Origin: Azolla caroliniana
Lineage: Eukaryota > Polypodiophyta
Assembly: GCA_043228905.1 (NCBI GenBank)
Contig: JBHGNT010000016.1
Span: 9,486,001 to 9,550,000, forward strand
DNA length: 64,000 nt
Direction: 5' to 3'
The notes beneath the pieces are model-generated. The model made no database searches and had not been told where the DNA came from. It saw only the letters and a program-made list of their open reading frames with translations. Shown piece after piece: positions 10,295 through 22,455 of the stretch. Within the stretch, counting starts at the first letter, position 1. The number at the start of each line of letters is the position of its first letter. The position numbers and the translations under genes are program-made.

Positions 10295-11297
10295 GGAACT
10301 CCTTCTTCGCTATTCTGAGTAATTCCCGATGCGAAAATTCTACCTGGCTATCGAGGATTCTCTCCTCGAACACATTTTTCAAGTCCGTTTGTTGTTCGAT
10401 GTCCGAGGCGAGCTTGAATGCCGGAATCGTCTTTTCTTTTGCCTTCCCTCCGGAGTTCTAGCTTTTCGGTGTCTTCGATGGTTCGGTTGCATCATCCGTG
10501 CACTGTCGTTTCTCGTCTATATACACTTCATGCAATTGACATAAGGCGTACACACTATTCTTCTTGACGGGGCACTCCCATCCTGTAGCTTCACGGATGC
10601 CTTCCGCGGTGCTTCGGATCTCATTAGAGTCGGTTTTCTCAGGGTTTTCTAGCACATCCGACCAAAAAGACGCCTTTGCTCCCGATGACTCACCCACACT
10701 TATTCCCGCGGTTGTTGCATAATTACCTTTCGCCGCTATTTCCTCCTCTATGACCTTCTTCATGCCGCCTTTCCGGAAGTTCGGTCGGAGTGGCTTCCGA
10801 GAGTCCATCGAATGAATCTGATTTCCCTCGTGATAGATAAGATCTCGTTGTAACGCCTCCTTGTGCTCGTCGCAATCCCTCCGATCATGTTCAGTGCTAT
10901 CACACCATATACACCGACAATCCGTATACTTGGAACTTGTAGGACAGTCATCCGACTTCTTCACCATCGCGATTTTTAGATTCTCCATCTCCTTCAGCAA
11001 CTGCTCCACCGTGGTTGCGTCGATTTCCTTCTCGGTCGTAGTCTCCCGAGCCCGCAGTTGATGGTCTTCCAGTCCGGATCTTGGTTTCGGAATCGGTTCC
11101 GAAACCTTGTTTTCTTCGTTAGCAAGCCATTGCCCCCTCTTCGTGTATCGTGTGACGATATCCTACACGCTTTCCCATGTTTTGGTGAGGCCACTCTCAA
11201 TGGCCATGTCCTCCAAAAGCACTCCAAGATCTTTCCGGTCCCAGATGTCCACGACTCATAGGAACATGATCACTTTGTCCAGTGCGAGGATAGCTTT
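10295..11297 (-). pseudogene. G1 gag (C-terminal two thirds)
   Basis: On the minus strand a gag-like helical region (LALDKV..., GVLLEDMAIESGLTKTWESV) is followed by a coiled segment (VEQLLKEMENLKIAMV). Next is one zinc knuckle, CIWCDSTEHDRRDC (CX2CX4HX4C), near 10890-10930, then a basic stretch (RPNFRKGGMKK). Gag forms the particle and the knuckle binds RNA. The N-terminus is missing: the frame runs straight into the truncated LTR at 11297. It aligns well with G2 gag at 51222-51960. A few stops are present. Confidence 0.8.
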
Positions 11298-11728
11298 TAT
11301 TTCCTAAATATAATGCTCACGCTCGCTAGATGTGCATGAGTAATTTTTTATAGGTGTACATTTTTCTTATAAATAAAGTATTCATGCATTCTAAAAATGC
11401 ATGACTTACCTTTTAATAAAGGTAGGCGTAAATAAAGGTCTTATACATATTAAATCCTTATTTAAAACACTTAGGATAAGTTAGTACAATGGTAAGGTTG
11501 TGGTTTGTCTATGTGGAGGTATAGGGTTTGAATCCTGCCCTATGCATGTAATAATCTTTCCTTCTATTTATAAATTTGACTCTTCATCCGGTGAGAGACT
11601 CTCACCAGCCTTCCTTACCGGTTCCTCCTTCATCCGGTTCTCAGCGGTTCTCCTTACCGGTTCCTCCTTGTCCCATCCGGAGGAACCAAAATGCAAATTT
11701 CACATAGTGTGCGAATTACACTATGACA
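11298..11728 (-). repeat. G1 5' LTR, truncated
   Basis: It matches 1842-2262, including the TTACCGGTTCCTCC repeats, and ends CACTATGACA at 11728. The part equivalent to 1467-1841 and the adjoining primer site are deleted, so the LTR abuts gag. Confidence 0.8.
11474..11545 (+). other. tRNA-like 72-nt module, second LTR copy
   Basis: Same module as at 2008-2079, with GGTTTGAATCC as B box and TTAGTACAATGG as A box. Confidence 0.55.
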
Positions 11729-11855
11729 ACGTTCTGCTCTCTCTATGTCTCTCTTGTGCATATTCTCTGTGTTAAGCTTCCATTGAACCTTTCTCTCTAC
11801 TGTTGCTATCCGGTAGAGCCGGTTTGTAATACGCTTCCGCATGCTAACTTTTACA
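11729..11855 (+). repeat. C1 3' LTR, right part
   Basis: A CTCTCTATGTCTCTCTTGTG tract, then AAGCTTCCATTGAACC and an end ACTTTTACA. This matches the R-U5 part of the C3 LTRs in order and content. It completes the LTR begun at 1177. Confidence 0.7.
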
Positions 11856-11861
11856 TCCCTG

Positions 11862-11976
11862 CATCTATGATGAAGCACAAAGCCAATCAAATGGGAGTGG
11901 GCACTTCAAAGCCAAAGAGGTGTGGTATGTGCACTCTGGCACTTCCAAGCACATGACAAACCATTGTTAAGAGTAA
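11862..11976 (+). pseudogene. Copia protease fragment
   Basis: MMKHKANQMG (frame of 11871) is followed, after one frameshift, by VWYVHSGTSKHMTNH. This is the copia protease start seen in C3 (VWYVDSGASNHMTSH) and C4. The catalytic Asp is His. It ends in a stop near 11975. No primer site lies between it and the LTR, so C1 probably inserted into an older copia here. Confidence 0.55.
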
Positions 11977-12678
11977 TGTGTAGAAGCTCGTACACACAAC
12001 TGGCTCAGCCGGATAACAACAGAAATAGGACGAAGGTTTAATGGAAACCTTGTATGAAAATATAGAGAAATTTGTTGCAAAGATGCGCATGCATGTGTGC
12101 TTTGCTTGAACTGGACCACCAGGGTCTCGGACCTAGGAGGACGTCCCTCAAGTTATTGAGAAGAGGACGATGTGAATGTAAGATTTGAGGAAACAATGCT
12201 ATACTTGAGAAGATCGAAAATTTGTAGAATTGAGAAGAAGATAAACAAGAAGAAGAAGAAGAAGAAGAAGAAGAATATATTGATGGTGATGATGGTGATG
12301 ATGGTGATGATGGTGATGATGATATCACATATTGAGCACCTCCATGCTTGTGACATTCACAAAACCATGGGCTAAGACCATAGTTTTCTACACACGGTTT
12401 TGCTTATGACATGCAGAAAACCATAGGCTTAAACCATGGTGTTGTGTACATGGTTTTGTACGTTTGTTTCCTTTGCAATACTGAATATGAGAAGAAAATA
12501 TACAAAATCTACAACACTCAGTAGTAGCTTTAATGGTAAGTCAATTGTCTCCTATCTTGGAGGTGCAAGGTTCAAATTGTACTTACACCAGTCTATACGC
12601 ACTCAATGCCAGTAGGCCCTAGGTTTATTTATTATTGATTTATTTGCATGTTTACAAGTATTTGTGAAATGTGCATCT
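11977..12678. other. Spacer with microsatellites and a tRNA-like remnant
   Basis: No gene seen. Contains (AAG)n at about 12247-12275 and a GATGGTGAT repeat at about 12282-12330. Imperfect ACCATGG.CTAAGACCATAG / CCATAGGCTTAAACCATGG repeats lie near 12363-12445. A possible tRNA-like segment (TAGCTTTAATGG and GGTTCAAATTG) sits near 12515-12590. The final ATCT (12675-12678) is the target duplication of the next element. Confidence 0.5.
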
Positions 12679-12704
12679 GGGTCGAAGCACGCTACGGTGT
12701 ACCA
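12679..12704 (+). repeat. Left terminal inverted repeat
   Basis: GGGTCGAAGCACGCTACGG followed by TGTACCA. One difference from the right end. A TTTTTGGCCA block follows in both ends after a short gap. Confidence 0.85.
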
Positions 12705-13440
12705 GAAAAGTACTGTTTTTGGCCACAAAAATTGTCAGTACTTTCAATACTATTAGTACTGAATAATTCAGAAAAAAAATTAGAGAAAAAGAAAATCGAT
12801 TTTGGAGAGTGGGGTGACTGTAGTACAAGTGTCATTTACTGTAGAAGGAGTGGGGAGAACACGTGAGGAGATGTTCTTCCATTTTGGGGGCTATTTTCCC
12901 CTCACGTCGATTTTGGCGCTTCCCCTCACGTCGTTTTGGCGCTTCCCCTCATACTCCTCTTCCTATATCCCTCTGAGCTTTTCATCACAGACATCCATGT
13001 CACGTTTCTGATTTTCCTTCAATCTAAATCTTAGACATCCATGTCTGGTTGGAGAGTTTGAGTTGAGGATTTCTGATTTTTTTAGGGTTTCTGTTTTTGT
13101 TAGGGTTTAGGTTGAGGTACAGAGACTGTTCTGAGGGTTTAGGTAGCAGCCAATAGTGACTTTTTCGACAACGACTTTCTTACTTCCACCGATTGTAGTT
13201 GATGTCGTGGTGATTTGGGGCTTTTTCCACCAAATCGAGGTGGCATTGAAGGTTCCTTCCACCAAATCGAGGCGGCATATCCAACGCTCCCTCCACCATT
13301 GGAGGTTCCTTCCACCAAATCGAGGCTGCATATCCATGCTCCCTCCACCATTGGAGGTTCCTTCCACCAAATCGAGGCGGCATATCCAACGCTCCCTTCA
13401 CCATTGGAGGTAATTCAGTACTAAAATCTTTCATTTCTTC
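12705..13440 (+). repeat. Left subterminal region with short tandem repeats
   Basis: Two or three copies of CCCCTCACGTCGTTTTGGCGCTT lie near 12898-12950. Three copies of a 53-57 bp unit (GAGGTTCCTTCCACCAAATC...GGCATATCCAACGCTCC) lie at about 13245-13415. Then come repeats of TTTCATTTCTTCATATTT with AGTACTAAA. This is where the transposase promoter and 5' leader would lie. Confidence 0.65.
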
Positions 13441-13663
13441 ATATTTTTAGTACTAAAATGTTTCATTTCTTCATATTTCAGTACTAAATTTTTAGAATTG
13501 ACATTTGTCATATTTGATATGTAATTCTAATGTTTGAAACAAAATATTTCTCACTTTGCAGGCCACATTTTAAAACATTTGATTGTGTTTTCTTGGTTGA
13601 GTCTATATAACATTAACTACTTTCACAAGACACTTAATTTTTGTGGATAAATCTAGTGACCGA

Positions 13664-16600
13664 ATGGGGGTTCCTAACGAGAGTGAGTTGTCAAGTAACT
13701 CATGCATATCTGAAAGGACTAAGAGACGAGTGGTTCTTCACATAGTCCGTTATTTGGTAGAAATAACGAAGAGATTTAGTGAAGAGGATCGTAGGGATAT
13801 TATCTGTAGAGTGTTACACCATCAAAGTTTGAATGAAGACATGGAGAGAATAAAATTTAGGGACCAATGTGTTTCAGAAGAGATTGTGGAGTCTATGAAG
13901 TCATCCCTAGACTTAGTGAAAGGTGTAGAGAGCTTAGACAAACTAGCTGCAAAGAGGGCAGCCCTACACATGGTTGTGAACGGTGCAAGAGAAAAAAAAT
14001 ATAGTGATACTAAAGTTGCCGAAATATACACTCAAGCAAATTCAAGTGGCTGGGGTTGGGACGTAGACGACGATGTGATGCCTTATCTCAAGAGATTATT
14101 GAGAAAGTGGATTCATTTTGGGCCAACAATACACGTGTCTCACCAAATAAGAAGGACGTGTGTAGACAACGAATAAGTCAGGGTAAGTACCAGATTCACC
14201 CTAGACACTTCTTGGAGATGACAGAGGTATTCCATTTTTTTATATCAATTCACATTCCATAACTTTGTGTTTTGACCAAGTGTATATTAATGTTTGATAT
14301 ATATATTGGTTGATGTAGGCTAAATTGTACATGAACTTTAAAGACCAACATCCAAGCTTGACTGTTGGATTCTGCAAGTTCCAAGGTTTGAAACCATTTT
14401 ATGTTAGAAAATTAAATGAGAGGAATACATGTTGTTGTGTGTACCATGTGAAGATGGACATGTTAAGGCTAGCAGTGAATGCAATGCGTACTGATTCTAA
14501 GGGTATACACGGGGAATTATGTGTCTGCACTTGTGAGATTTGTAGACCAAATGGGGAGGATAATAGGTGTAATGCACGAAACATGACTTATGCATCCGTT
14601 TCTGAGCTATGGAGGTCTTGTGTTTGTGAAAAAGAACCATCATGTGAGTGGCATCGTCGTACATGTCTATTAAGAACATGTAAGGTTTGTCCGCTACCAT
14701 TATTTTGTAGGCAGGAGCTTGATTTGGGAAATAGTCATATCGTGAAATGGAAATATTTGGAGTATGTGACTGAAAATATTGGCAAGGGAGTTGTAACTAA
14801 GCGTATCAAGGAAGTATATAAGGAGACATGTGCTGCTACCCTTGTCTCAGAATTTAAGAAACAACTTGGGGTGTTCATTCCACATAACTTCCGGAGTTAT
14901 TGACAAAATTCACAGTTCAAGGAATGTATTAATAACTTACCAACGGGTGTCATCGTATCCGTTATTGATTTTGCAGAAAACTATGCATTTAAAGTTCAAA
15001 ATGAGGTTCAATCAATGCATTGGTACAATGATCAATGTACAATACTTGTACATATTTGCTATTGGAGGCAAGACGGTGAGTTACATAAGAAATCAATATT
15101 TTACATTTCAGATGATAAAAAGCATGATACACTATTTGTTCAACATTGTTTTAAGCTTCACCATGCAGATTTATTTTCTCTAGGGTTAACCTTTAACCGT
15201 CATTTGGTTTGGTCTGATGGTGCTGCCTCGCAGTTTAAGGCGGCACAATCGTTCTACTTTATCGCCAGGTAATTTTTAATCCATATGTTTAGTACTTATC
15301 ATGCAATGTGTAAGGAAGTAATTCTTGTGTTAGTGGATGCATACTAATTATGTTTGTAACTATTAACAAACAGTACTATTCACATGAATGCATATTAATT
15401 ATGTTTGTAACTATTCGAATCTTGCACTTGTGAATGGATGCATGCATACTAATTTTGTTTGTACTAAATCTGTACTAAATCAGTATTTACTGAAGGATGT
15501 AAAGTACTCGTATTGTACTCTATAGTATTGTCCGTCCTTAAGAGAATTGTACTAAGTAACTTCTAATCCATGTGAAGTGTTCTCCATAGACACAGTGTAC
15601 TATGTTGTGTTTACAAAAGGATGTAAAGTACTCATCTTGTACTCATAGTATTGTCCGTCCTTAAGAGAATTGTACTAATTATCTTTTTATCCATGTGAAG
15701 TGTTCTCCATAGACACATTGTACTATGTTGTGTGTTGTATCTGTACTATGTTGTGTGTATAGAAGGATGTAAAGTACTCATATTGTACTCAGAGTATTGT
15801 TCGTGCTTAAGAGAATTGTACTAAGTATCGATTAATCCATGTGAAGGGTTCTCCATAGACACATTGTAGTATGTTGTGTGTTGGTTCTGTACTATGTTGT
15901 GTTTACAAAAGGATGTAAAGTACTCATCTTGTACTTATAGTATTGTCCTTCCTTAAGAGAATTGTACTAATTATGTTTTAATCCATGTGAAGGGTTCTCC
16001 AAAGACACATTGTACTATGTTGTGTGTTGTATCTGTACTATGTTGTGTGTATAGAAGGATGTAAAGTACTCATATTGTACTCAGAGTATTGTCCGTGCTT
16101 AAGAGAATTGTACTAAGTATCGATTAATCCATGTGAAGGGTTCTCCATAGACACATTGTACTATGTTGTGTTTACAAAAGGATGTAAAGTACTCATCTTG
16201 TACTTATAGTATTGTCCGTCCTTAAGAGAATTGTACTAAATCAGTATTTAATCATGTTGTACTCAATAGTATTGTACTCATCTTTTAAACACACTGTGTG
16301 GTACTGATTATCTATTAATCAATGTTCAGCGTTCTCCATGAACACATTGTATTGTACTATGTGTTGTATCTATACTAAATCAGTGTTTATTGGGGGATGT
16401 AAAGTACATGTCTTGTAGTACTAATGATCTTCTAAGGAGGGTTGTGTTCTCCGTGGACACATTGTACTGTACTATCCGATATTGAACATTTTGTACTATT
16501 TATCTGTTAATACATGTAGAGTGCTTTCCATGAACTCATTGTACTATACTTTGTGCTATATCCATACTAAGTTAGTATTAAATGGATGCCAGGTACTGTT

Positions 16601-17590
16601 GGTTGACAACATAGTACTATTTATCTTTTAATAAGTGTAGAGTGTAGTACTCTCAATTGACAACATAGTACTAATTTTGTTGGAAACCTGAGATACCAAA
16701 GCAGGTATTTCTCCTTATTCAATATTCGTATGCAATGGAATTACTTCGGGTCTGGACATGGAAAAGGAGAGCATGATGGCACGGGGGCTGTGATCAAACG
16801 TGCCCTTACAAGTGAGCAGTTGGATAATAATGGTGCTAAGTTACAAAATGCACATGATGTTGTGCAGTGGCTAACATGGAAGATGTCAAATGATGGTAAG
16901 AACTGATTGTTTGTTGAAGTTCGCGCTGATGAGGTCGATAGAACTAAATCATATGGTTGTAAAACCGTGAAAGGCACACGCAACACTCATTGTGTGTTAG
17001 GGTTTAGCCGCAAGGACACCACACAATTGTTACTCCATAGTTTATCATGCTTTTGTTCCATGTGTCTAGATGAAGCTTGGGATAAATGCATCAACCTATC
17101 AATCGTGGAGCCCTGGAAGTTGCAGAAGCTTGAGCATGAACGACAAGATGATATTGAAGAGGATGTGCATTCAAACGATATTATATACTACAACCAAAAT
17201 CAAGACTTGGCAGTTTTATTGGAAGTTGGAGATCATTTTACAGTGCTCAAATCTCCTCAGAATGAAGATTTAGAAGACTACTACATTGTGGTGTGCAAGC
17301 AAGGAAAGACATTATTGAAAGAAGTGGTGAGGGATGGTTGGGGCAACAATTTCAATGTTGGTGAGTCTGTTGTGTATGGAAACTATTATGCAAAGTTGCC
17401 GCAGTGCAAGAACACATATGCATTACTAAAAGAAGCACCCATCGCAATAATCTACGTTGATGCCATTCTTGCGATCAAATTCAATATGACTCAAGCAAAG
17501 CACAAGGTTAAGGGATACAACACTGTCTACAAGGTCCCCCTAGAGGTTCATGAGCACATATTAGGGGAGGTCTCTCTATTTAATGCTTGA
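13664..17590 (+). pseudogene. DDD/E-type transposase, three exons, lightly damaged
   Basis: Exon 1 is 13664-14226 (donor GTATTC; one frameshift near 14060-14090), exon 2 14319-15268 (acceptor TAG, donor GTAATT), exon 3 16705-17590 (acceptor GCAG). They give about 800 codons. Both exon joins keep the frame, for example HFLEMTE to AKLYMNF and YFIAR to YFSLF. Motifs in order: a helical N-terminus; CVYHVKMDML; a Cys-rich block; VIDFAENYAF (Asp at 14967); FYISDDKKHDT; VWSDGAASQFK (Asp at 15216); GSGHGKGEHDGTG (acidic residues at 16769 and 16775) then AVIKRAL; CFCSMC; and a C-terminal GDHFTVLK... beta-rich domain. I recall the same set in many eukaryotic transposase-like proteins. In-frame TGA codons occur at 14901 and 16904. 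Confidence 0.75.
15487..16330 (+). repeat. AGTACT tandem array in transposase intron 2
   Basis: Six copies start GGATGTAAAGTACTC at 15495, 15619, 15765, 15911, 16057 and 16180, spaced 124, 146, 146, 146 and 123. Two variants (TCTTGTACT with TTTACAAAA, and TATTGTACTC with TGTATAGAA) alternate, a higher-order dimer. The array fills much of the 1.4 kb intron. Confidence 0.85.
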
Positions 17591-17735
17591 AAGTCACCCT
17601 ATCAATACATTGTACCAGAAAACTGAAAAACATCCACTTGGAGTTCACTATTAATTTTGATGATTGACAAATGAATTGATATATTTCGTCTTTCTTCTAA
17701 AGTGTTTATGCCTCTCAACCACTTGTACTTATCTT

Positions 17736-18640
17736 TCATAATATATTAGCTGTTGTCAACAGGACTTGGATTTCTTCATTGCCGATATTGCTCATGTTTC
17801 CTGATGTTATTTGAGCATAGAAGTTTTGCAGAGCCATGTTAAAATGAGTAAAAATATTGTATATCTTCTTGATAAAGTCTAGATTCATAAGAGTTGGTGT
17901 GTCCTCTGTTGGCACATAAATTTGCTCTTCTTTTGCTACCAAGAGAAGATTGTTAGTTGAATTCATTAAAGACTTTAATATTGTAAGATTTTCTACTGTA
18001 AGTTCATTCTTCAAAGGGGGCGATGAATTCTGTGAAGACAACAAAGAAAATTATTCTCTTAGAATCCTTTTTTGTTTCATGATATGTCCTGTGAAGCCAT
18101 CTGAGTTTTAACTTCTTGTATATAAGTCCTGAATATCCAGGCTATGGATTTTAAAGTACAGACCTTCCTTTCCTTAACAAAATAATCCAACTCCTGAAAC
18201 GATAATTTGTGATAGCTCAAAAAGGTAAGTGTTTCCTTACTACTGTTAGTGGATGGTTCATCCTTTGGGATGATATCATCAAAATATGGCCCACATTGCT
18301 TCAACAATTGGCACACATTCTGGTTACCCTCCAAATGGGATTGATGAAACAGTCTATACTTCAGTATATCTTCAATAACACCCGATATTTTCTATTTCTC
18401 ATCATCAACACCTGAAAACCTAAATTTTCCTAGCAAGCTAAGAAGACTTTCAAGCATTTTATCTACAACAGACTGAAAGACTTTGCGAGGATTAGGAGAT
18501 GATCTCAAAAAAGAAACAAAACGTTGTAAAATAAGAATACTTAGATCAAAAAGTATATTCCCATTGTTTTTGATATATGTTGACGAGCAAAATACAGAAG
18601 CAATTCTTAAACATGAACTTGATTTCACACTGGTATAACT
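17736..18640 (-). CDS. Unrecognised helical ORF of the 12.2 kb transposon
   Basis: Minus-strand segments 18628-18392, 18334-18077 and 18044-17736 have protein-like composition and plausible splice joins (donor near 18407 after FRFSG; TTTCAG acceptor near 18197). Visible are LSFQELDYFVKERKVCTLKS and a C-terminal ENLTILKSLMNSTNNLLLVA. The product would be about 250 residues, helical and leucine-rich. I know no family for it. It ends 145 bp from the convergent transposase stop. It could instead be the last exons of the larger minus-strand gene, but the stop at 18760 argues against that. Confidence 0.45.
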
Positions 18641-18757
18641 ATTTCAGATTCATAAACTGGATTTTTGACATTGGCAATTGAAACAGTATTTTGGTATCCA
18701 AATAGTTCAATTTCAGACATCACTAACAACTAAAGTTCAAGTATAATCGAAAGACAA

Positions 18758-20503
18758 TCAGGCACTAGAGGGTAACTTGGCCGATCTTGTAATGCGCTTG
18801 TTGTTGGTGCCAGATTTTTCTGATTTTACATTCTTCTTTATCTTAAAGCCTTTAGGTATGAGCTGACTAAGTGGCACTTCATCATCAGAGGCATCAGAGA
18901 CAGGCGTGGATGCGCGGGCACCTTGTACTGGTGTCAAGCTTGAGAGAGCAACTATGTTTTCTGCAACTGCAATGCTTGTACACAAATCCACAAAGGTGCT
19001 GTTGATAGACAAATTATCACTCACCTCCTGAATGCTTGTACTCCTAGCGATCTTTATTGCCCTATCATCATCACCGATGCCTATACACTCGTTCTTATTA
19101 GACTCCTGTATGTGGACCGTGACAGTAGTCATGGTCAACTCCTATTATACGGTGGATGTCACCTCATTCTTAAGACAACGTGTACCTACTTGGGTGGTCG
19201 TTATTGCCTGGTCCTCTTGGGTGATGCTAGTATGCTCGCTTTGAGTACAATCAGGCCCCCTTCATTAGTAACGTTGTTCGCTCTACACTCCTCATGGGAT
19301 TCTGTACAATCAGGCTTATCTTCAGGGGAATCTTTAGACAGTACTAGCACATTATTAGTAGACACTACTAACACATTATCAGTACAACTAGTCTTCTCTT
19401 CAGCACTTGCCACATTATCAATACAATTAGTCTTCTCTTCAGTACTTGCCATATTCTTTCCACACTCTTCATGGGCTTCAATCTTCTCTTCAGTACTTGC
19501 CATATTCTTTCCACACTCCTCATAGGCTTCTTTAGACATACTGTTGTTTGTACATGCCAGCTGCTCTTCACATATGAATGCTTCGTTTTTCTCACAATCC
19601 TCATGTGTGGAAGATGTGCTTCCAGAGTCTGCCTCTGTGCAAAGGTTAATTTGATTCTGACTCTGACTAGAATCTGACTCTACACTTGTGCTCCATGAAG
19701 TTCCCGATTCATTTGATTGCAGTTGGGAATCACATTGCTCTTGTAAACCTAATTAATGGGATTCCAAAGAATATTAGTATCAACTCACATACTCAAAAGT
19801 TTGCAAACAATGAACATAGGGTTTGGGGCCACATTTTTACCTAATGTTACATCGTCATACTGTATAGCGCTTAGATACCCCATTGCAAGTGGTGGGCTCG
19901 GTCATCTTCTCCACAACATCTAGGTGCTCAACAGTGTTGTTATGATCTATAATAGCAACAAAAATAGGGTTGTTATGAGCTAAATCATTGTTTTCAAAGT
20001 CTGGCTTTTGACGTGTACCTGGGAGTGTGATAAATTCGTCTTCACGATCAGGTTTTGGACTCGTATCTCCGTCACCAAATATCATTTCGTCATCAACTAG
20101 TAACACAAGTACATGGTATTATACAATGGATTAGGTTGACAATGCTCCGGACAGGTGAGAACTTATATGACTCACCATTGCATTCAACTTTGCCTTTCTT
20201 TCCATCTCCATACAACATTCTTGCAGCATTTCTCTTCTTACTGGGCTCTATTTGTAAAGAAACTGCATTTCTCTTCTTAGTGGGCTCTATTTCTTGATGT
20301 TGACCGGAGCTTGGGGAATTTGTTTGTAGAAGCATATGTTCCACTACTCCAATGGCCCTTCTCATACATTCATCCTCATCATAAAAATCATAGGTTATTG
20401 GTAATGATGGTCCCTGAACCTTGGAATGTGCAGCAGATATTGAGGGTTTAGGCACAGGGCCTGGTTGTTCCATTACCTTCCCTGGCGTGGAGTTGCTTGA
20501 CAC
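18758..20503 (-). CDS. 3' exons of the RING/coiled-coil gene: low-complexity tail
   Basis: Probable exons: 20503-20175 (acceptor TTGTAG, donor GTGAGT), 20097-19847 (acceptor ACTAG, donor GTAAAA), about 19738-19140 (acceptor AATTAG), and 19138-18758 ending in a stop after SAKLPSSA. The protein is acidic and Ser/Thr-rich. It holds a repeated IEPSKKRNA-type basic motif (20220-20290) and a repeated ECGKNMASTEEKI-type motif (about 19420-19530), then a basic C-terminus (KIKKNVKSEK, TRSAK). No known domain. I infer it continues the RING gene because strand, exon phase and lack of another start agree. A frame break exists near 19140. Confidence 0.45.
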
Positions 20504-20589
20504 TACAAGATTTATTGCAAGAAACAAAAAAACCTTGAATGTTAGTACCATCATCTAAAATATATAATGTAGGTCACAAGAGCTGCTTC

Positions 20590-21960
20590 CCATATTACAC
20601 AATGTACCAATCATGAACAATGTACTACTCACATAGTTCCTAAATTACTGAACTAGTACTAATAAGGAACACTGTACTACTCACTTAGTTCCCAATTTAC
20701 ACAAGTAGTACTAATCATGCACAATATACACAAGTAGTACTAATCATGCACAATATACTACTCACTTAGTTACCAAATTACACAAGGAGTACTAATCCCG
20801 AACAATGTACCACTGACTTAGTCAAATTAAAAAGTAGTACTAATCTTGAATAATGTACTACTCACTTGTTTCCTAAATTACTGAACTAGTACTAATAAGG
20901 AACAATGAACTGCTCACTTAGTTCCCAATATACACGATTTGTACTAATCATGCACAATATACACAAGTAGTACTAATCATGCACAATATACTACTCACTT
21001 AGTTACCAAATTACACAAGTACTAATCCCGAAAAATGTACCACTGACTTAGTCAAATTAATAAGTAGTACTAATCTTGAACAATGTACTACTCACTTATT
21101 TCCTAAATCACTACACTAGTACTAATAAGGAACAATGTACTGCTCACTTAGTTCCCAATTTACACAAGTAGTACTAATCATGCACAATATACTCCTCACT
21201 TAGTTACCAAATTACACAAGGAGTACTAATCCCGAACAATGTACTGCTCACTTAGTTCCCAATTTACAAAAGTAGTACTAATCATGCACAATATACTACT
21301 CACTTAGTTACCAAATTACACAAGGAGTACTAATCCCGAACAATGTAATGCTCTCTTAGTTCCCAATTTACACAAGTAGTACTAATCATGCACAATATAC
21401 TACTCACTTAGTTACCAAATTACACAAGGAGTACTAATCCCGAACAATGTACCACTAACTTAGTCAAATTACACAATTAGTACTAATCCTGAACAATGTA
21501 CTACTCAACAATGTACCACTGACTTAGTCAAATTACACAATTAGTACTAATCCTACAAAATGTACTACTCACTTATTTTCTAGATTACTAATCTAGTACT
21601 GATAAGGTACAAAACTAGTACTAATAAGGAACAAAGTACTACTCAGTTCCCAAATTACAAAACTAGTATTAATCATGAGCAATGTACTTGTAACTTAGTT
21701 CACAAAGTACAGAACTAGTACTAATCATGAACCATTTAGTACTTACTAAGTACTAATCCAACAAATGTAGATTCGTATTTTGCACACAAGTAATACTAAA
21801 CGTGATATGTGTTCTACACACCTAGTTACATAACTTGTACTAATTACACCAACAGTATTAATCTTGAACAGTATTAGTACTAAACGTGATATGTGTTTGA
21901 CACACCTCATTTCCAAATTACAAAAACTGTACTATTATTCAGCAATTTACTATACACCTT
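20590..21960 (-). repeat. AGTACTAAT tandem array in an intron of the RING gene
   Basis: About twenty units of roughly 60 bp share the pattern ACAAGTAGTACTAATC.TG then CACAATRTACTACTCACTTAGTT then CCAAATTA. Variants (CATGCACAATATAC, CCCGAACAATGTAC, AATAAGGAACAATGTAC) recur in a fixed order every few units, so there is higher-order structure. The AGTACT core is the same as in the transposase intron array. Confidence 0.85.
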
Positions 21961-22180
21961 GTTCCCAAATTACCTTACTAGTACTAATTCCCAAGTTACA
22001 CAAACAATACTAACAGTCAACAGTGTACTATAAGTATAGTGTTTACTAAACTGAATATTAGGCAAGTTGCAATATAGATTGGACGATGTTGTACCTGGTT
22101 CCCTTTTAGTACTACTAGTTCTAGTCCAAATGTTAATTGACATCATATAATACAAACAATAGAATAGTAGAGCCACATAC

Positions 22181-22365
22181 CGTACAAGTGTACTTTTAAA
22201 CCCCAAGCATAGTACCACTCAGCCGCAATTGTAGTTTTACAGTCCATACATGTATTCTCTTTCTCAAAATGATACTTAGCACATAGCACATGATATGTGT
22301 GCAAGCATGGTGTAATCACAACATCCATAGCCTCCAGCTTGAATCCGAGGCCACAAAATATACAC
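22181..22365 (-). CDS. RING-H2 zinc-finger exon
   Basis: After a TTCTAG acceptor the exon reads CIFC, then PCLHTYHVLC, then CMDC. This is C-x2-C ... C-x-H-x2-H-x2-C ... C-x2-C, with all eight zinc ligands of a RING-H2 finger. The donor is GTATGT. It joins in frame to the coiled-coil exon upstream (donor at 22455 after SIAISR). RING-H2 proteins are usually E3 ubiquitin ligases; that role here is inference. The finger is intact, unlike the transposase. Confidence 0.7.
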
Positions 22366-22455
22366 CTAGAAGATTGCAAACACAAGTTATAATATATTAG
22401 TTGCTCACTTATTTATACCAGAGAAGTAGAAATAAATAACTTTTAAAGCCAATAC

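Larger units (their letters stand above)
1467..11728 (-). mobile_element. G1: minus-strand Ty3/gypsy retrotransposon
   Basis: Two copies of one LTR flank gag, protease, RT, RNase H and integrase remains, all read on the minus strand. The right (5') LTR is truncated and fused directly to gag, so the U5 end, primer site and gag start are lost. A 4.1 kb DNA element splits the gag-protease junction. It sits inside the C1 LTR with a 4- or 5-bp target duplication (A[T/C]GTT). G1 is related to G2 (45870-53222) along its whole length. Confidence 0.85.

Noticed and set aside
15487-16330. Regular repeats that might be a CRISPR array
   Set aside because: Units are 124-146 bp with diverged copies, lie in an intron of a eukaryotic transposase, and have no short identical repeat with unique spacers.
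20590-21960. Second regular array as CRISPR or centromere satellite
   Set aside because: About 60-bp units with shared, not unique, spacers, confined to one intron.
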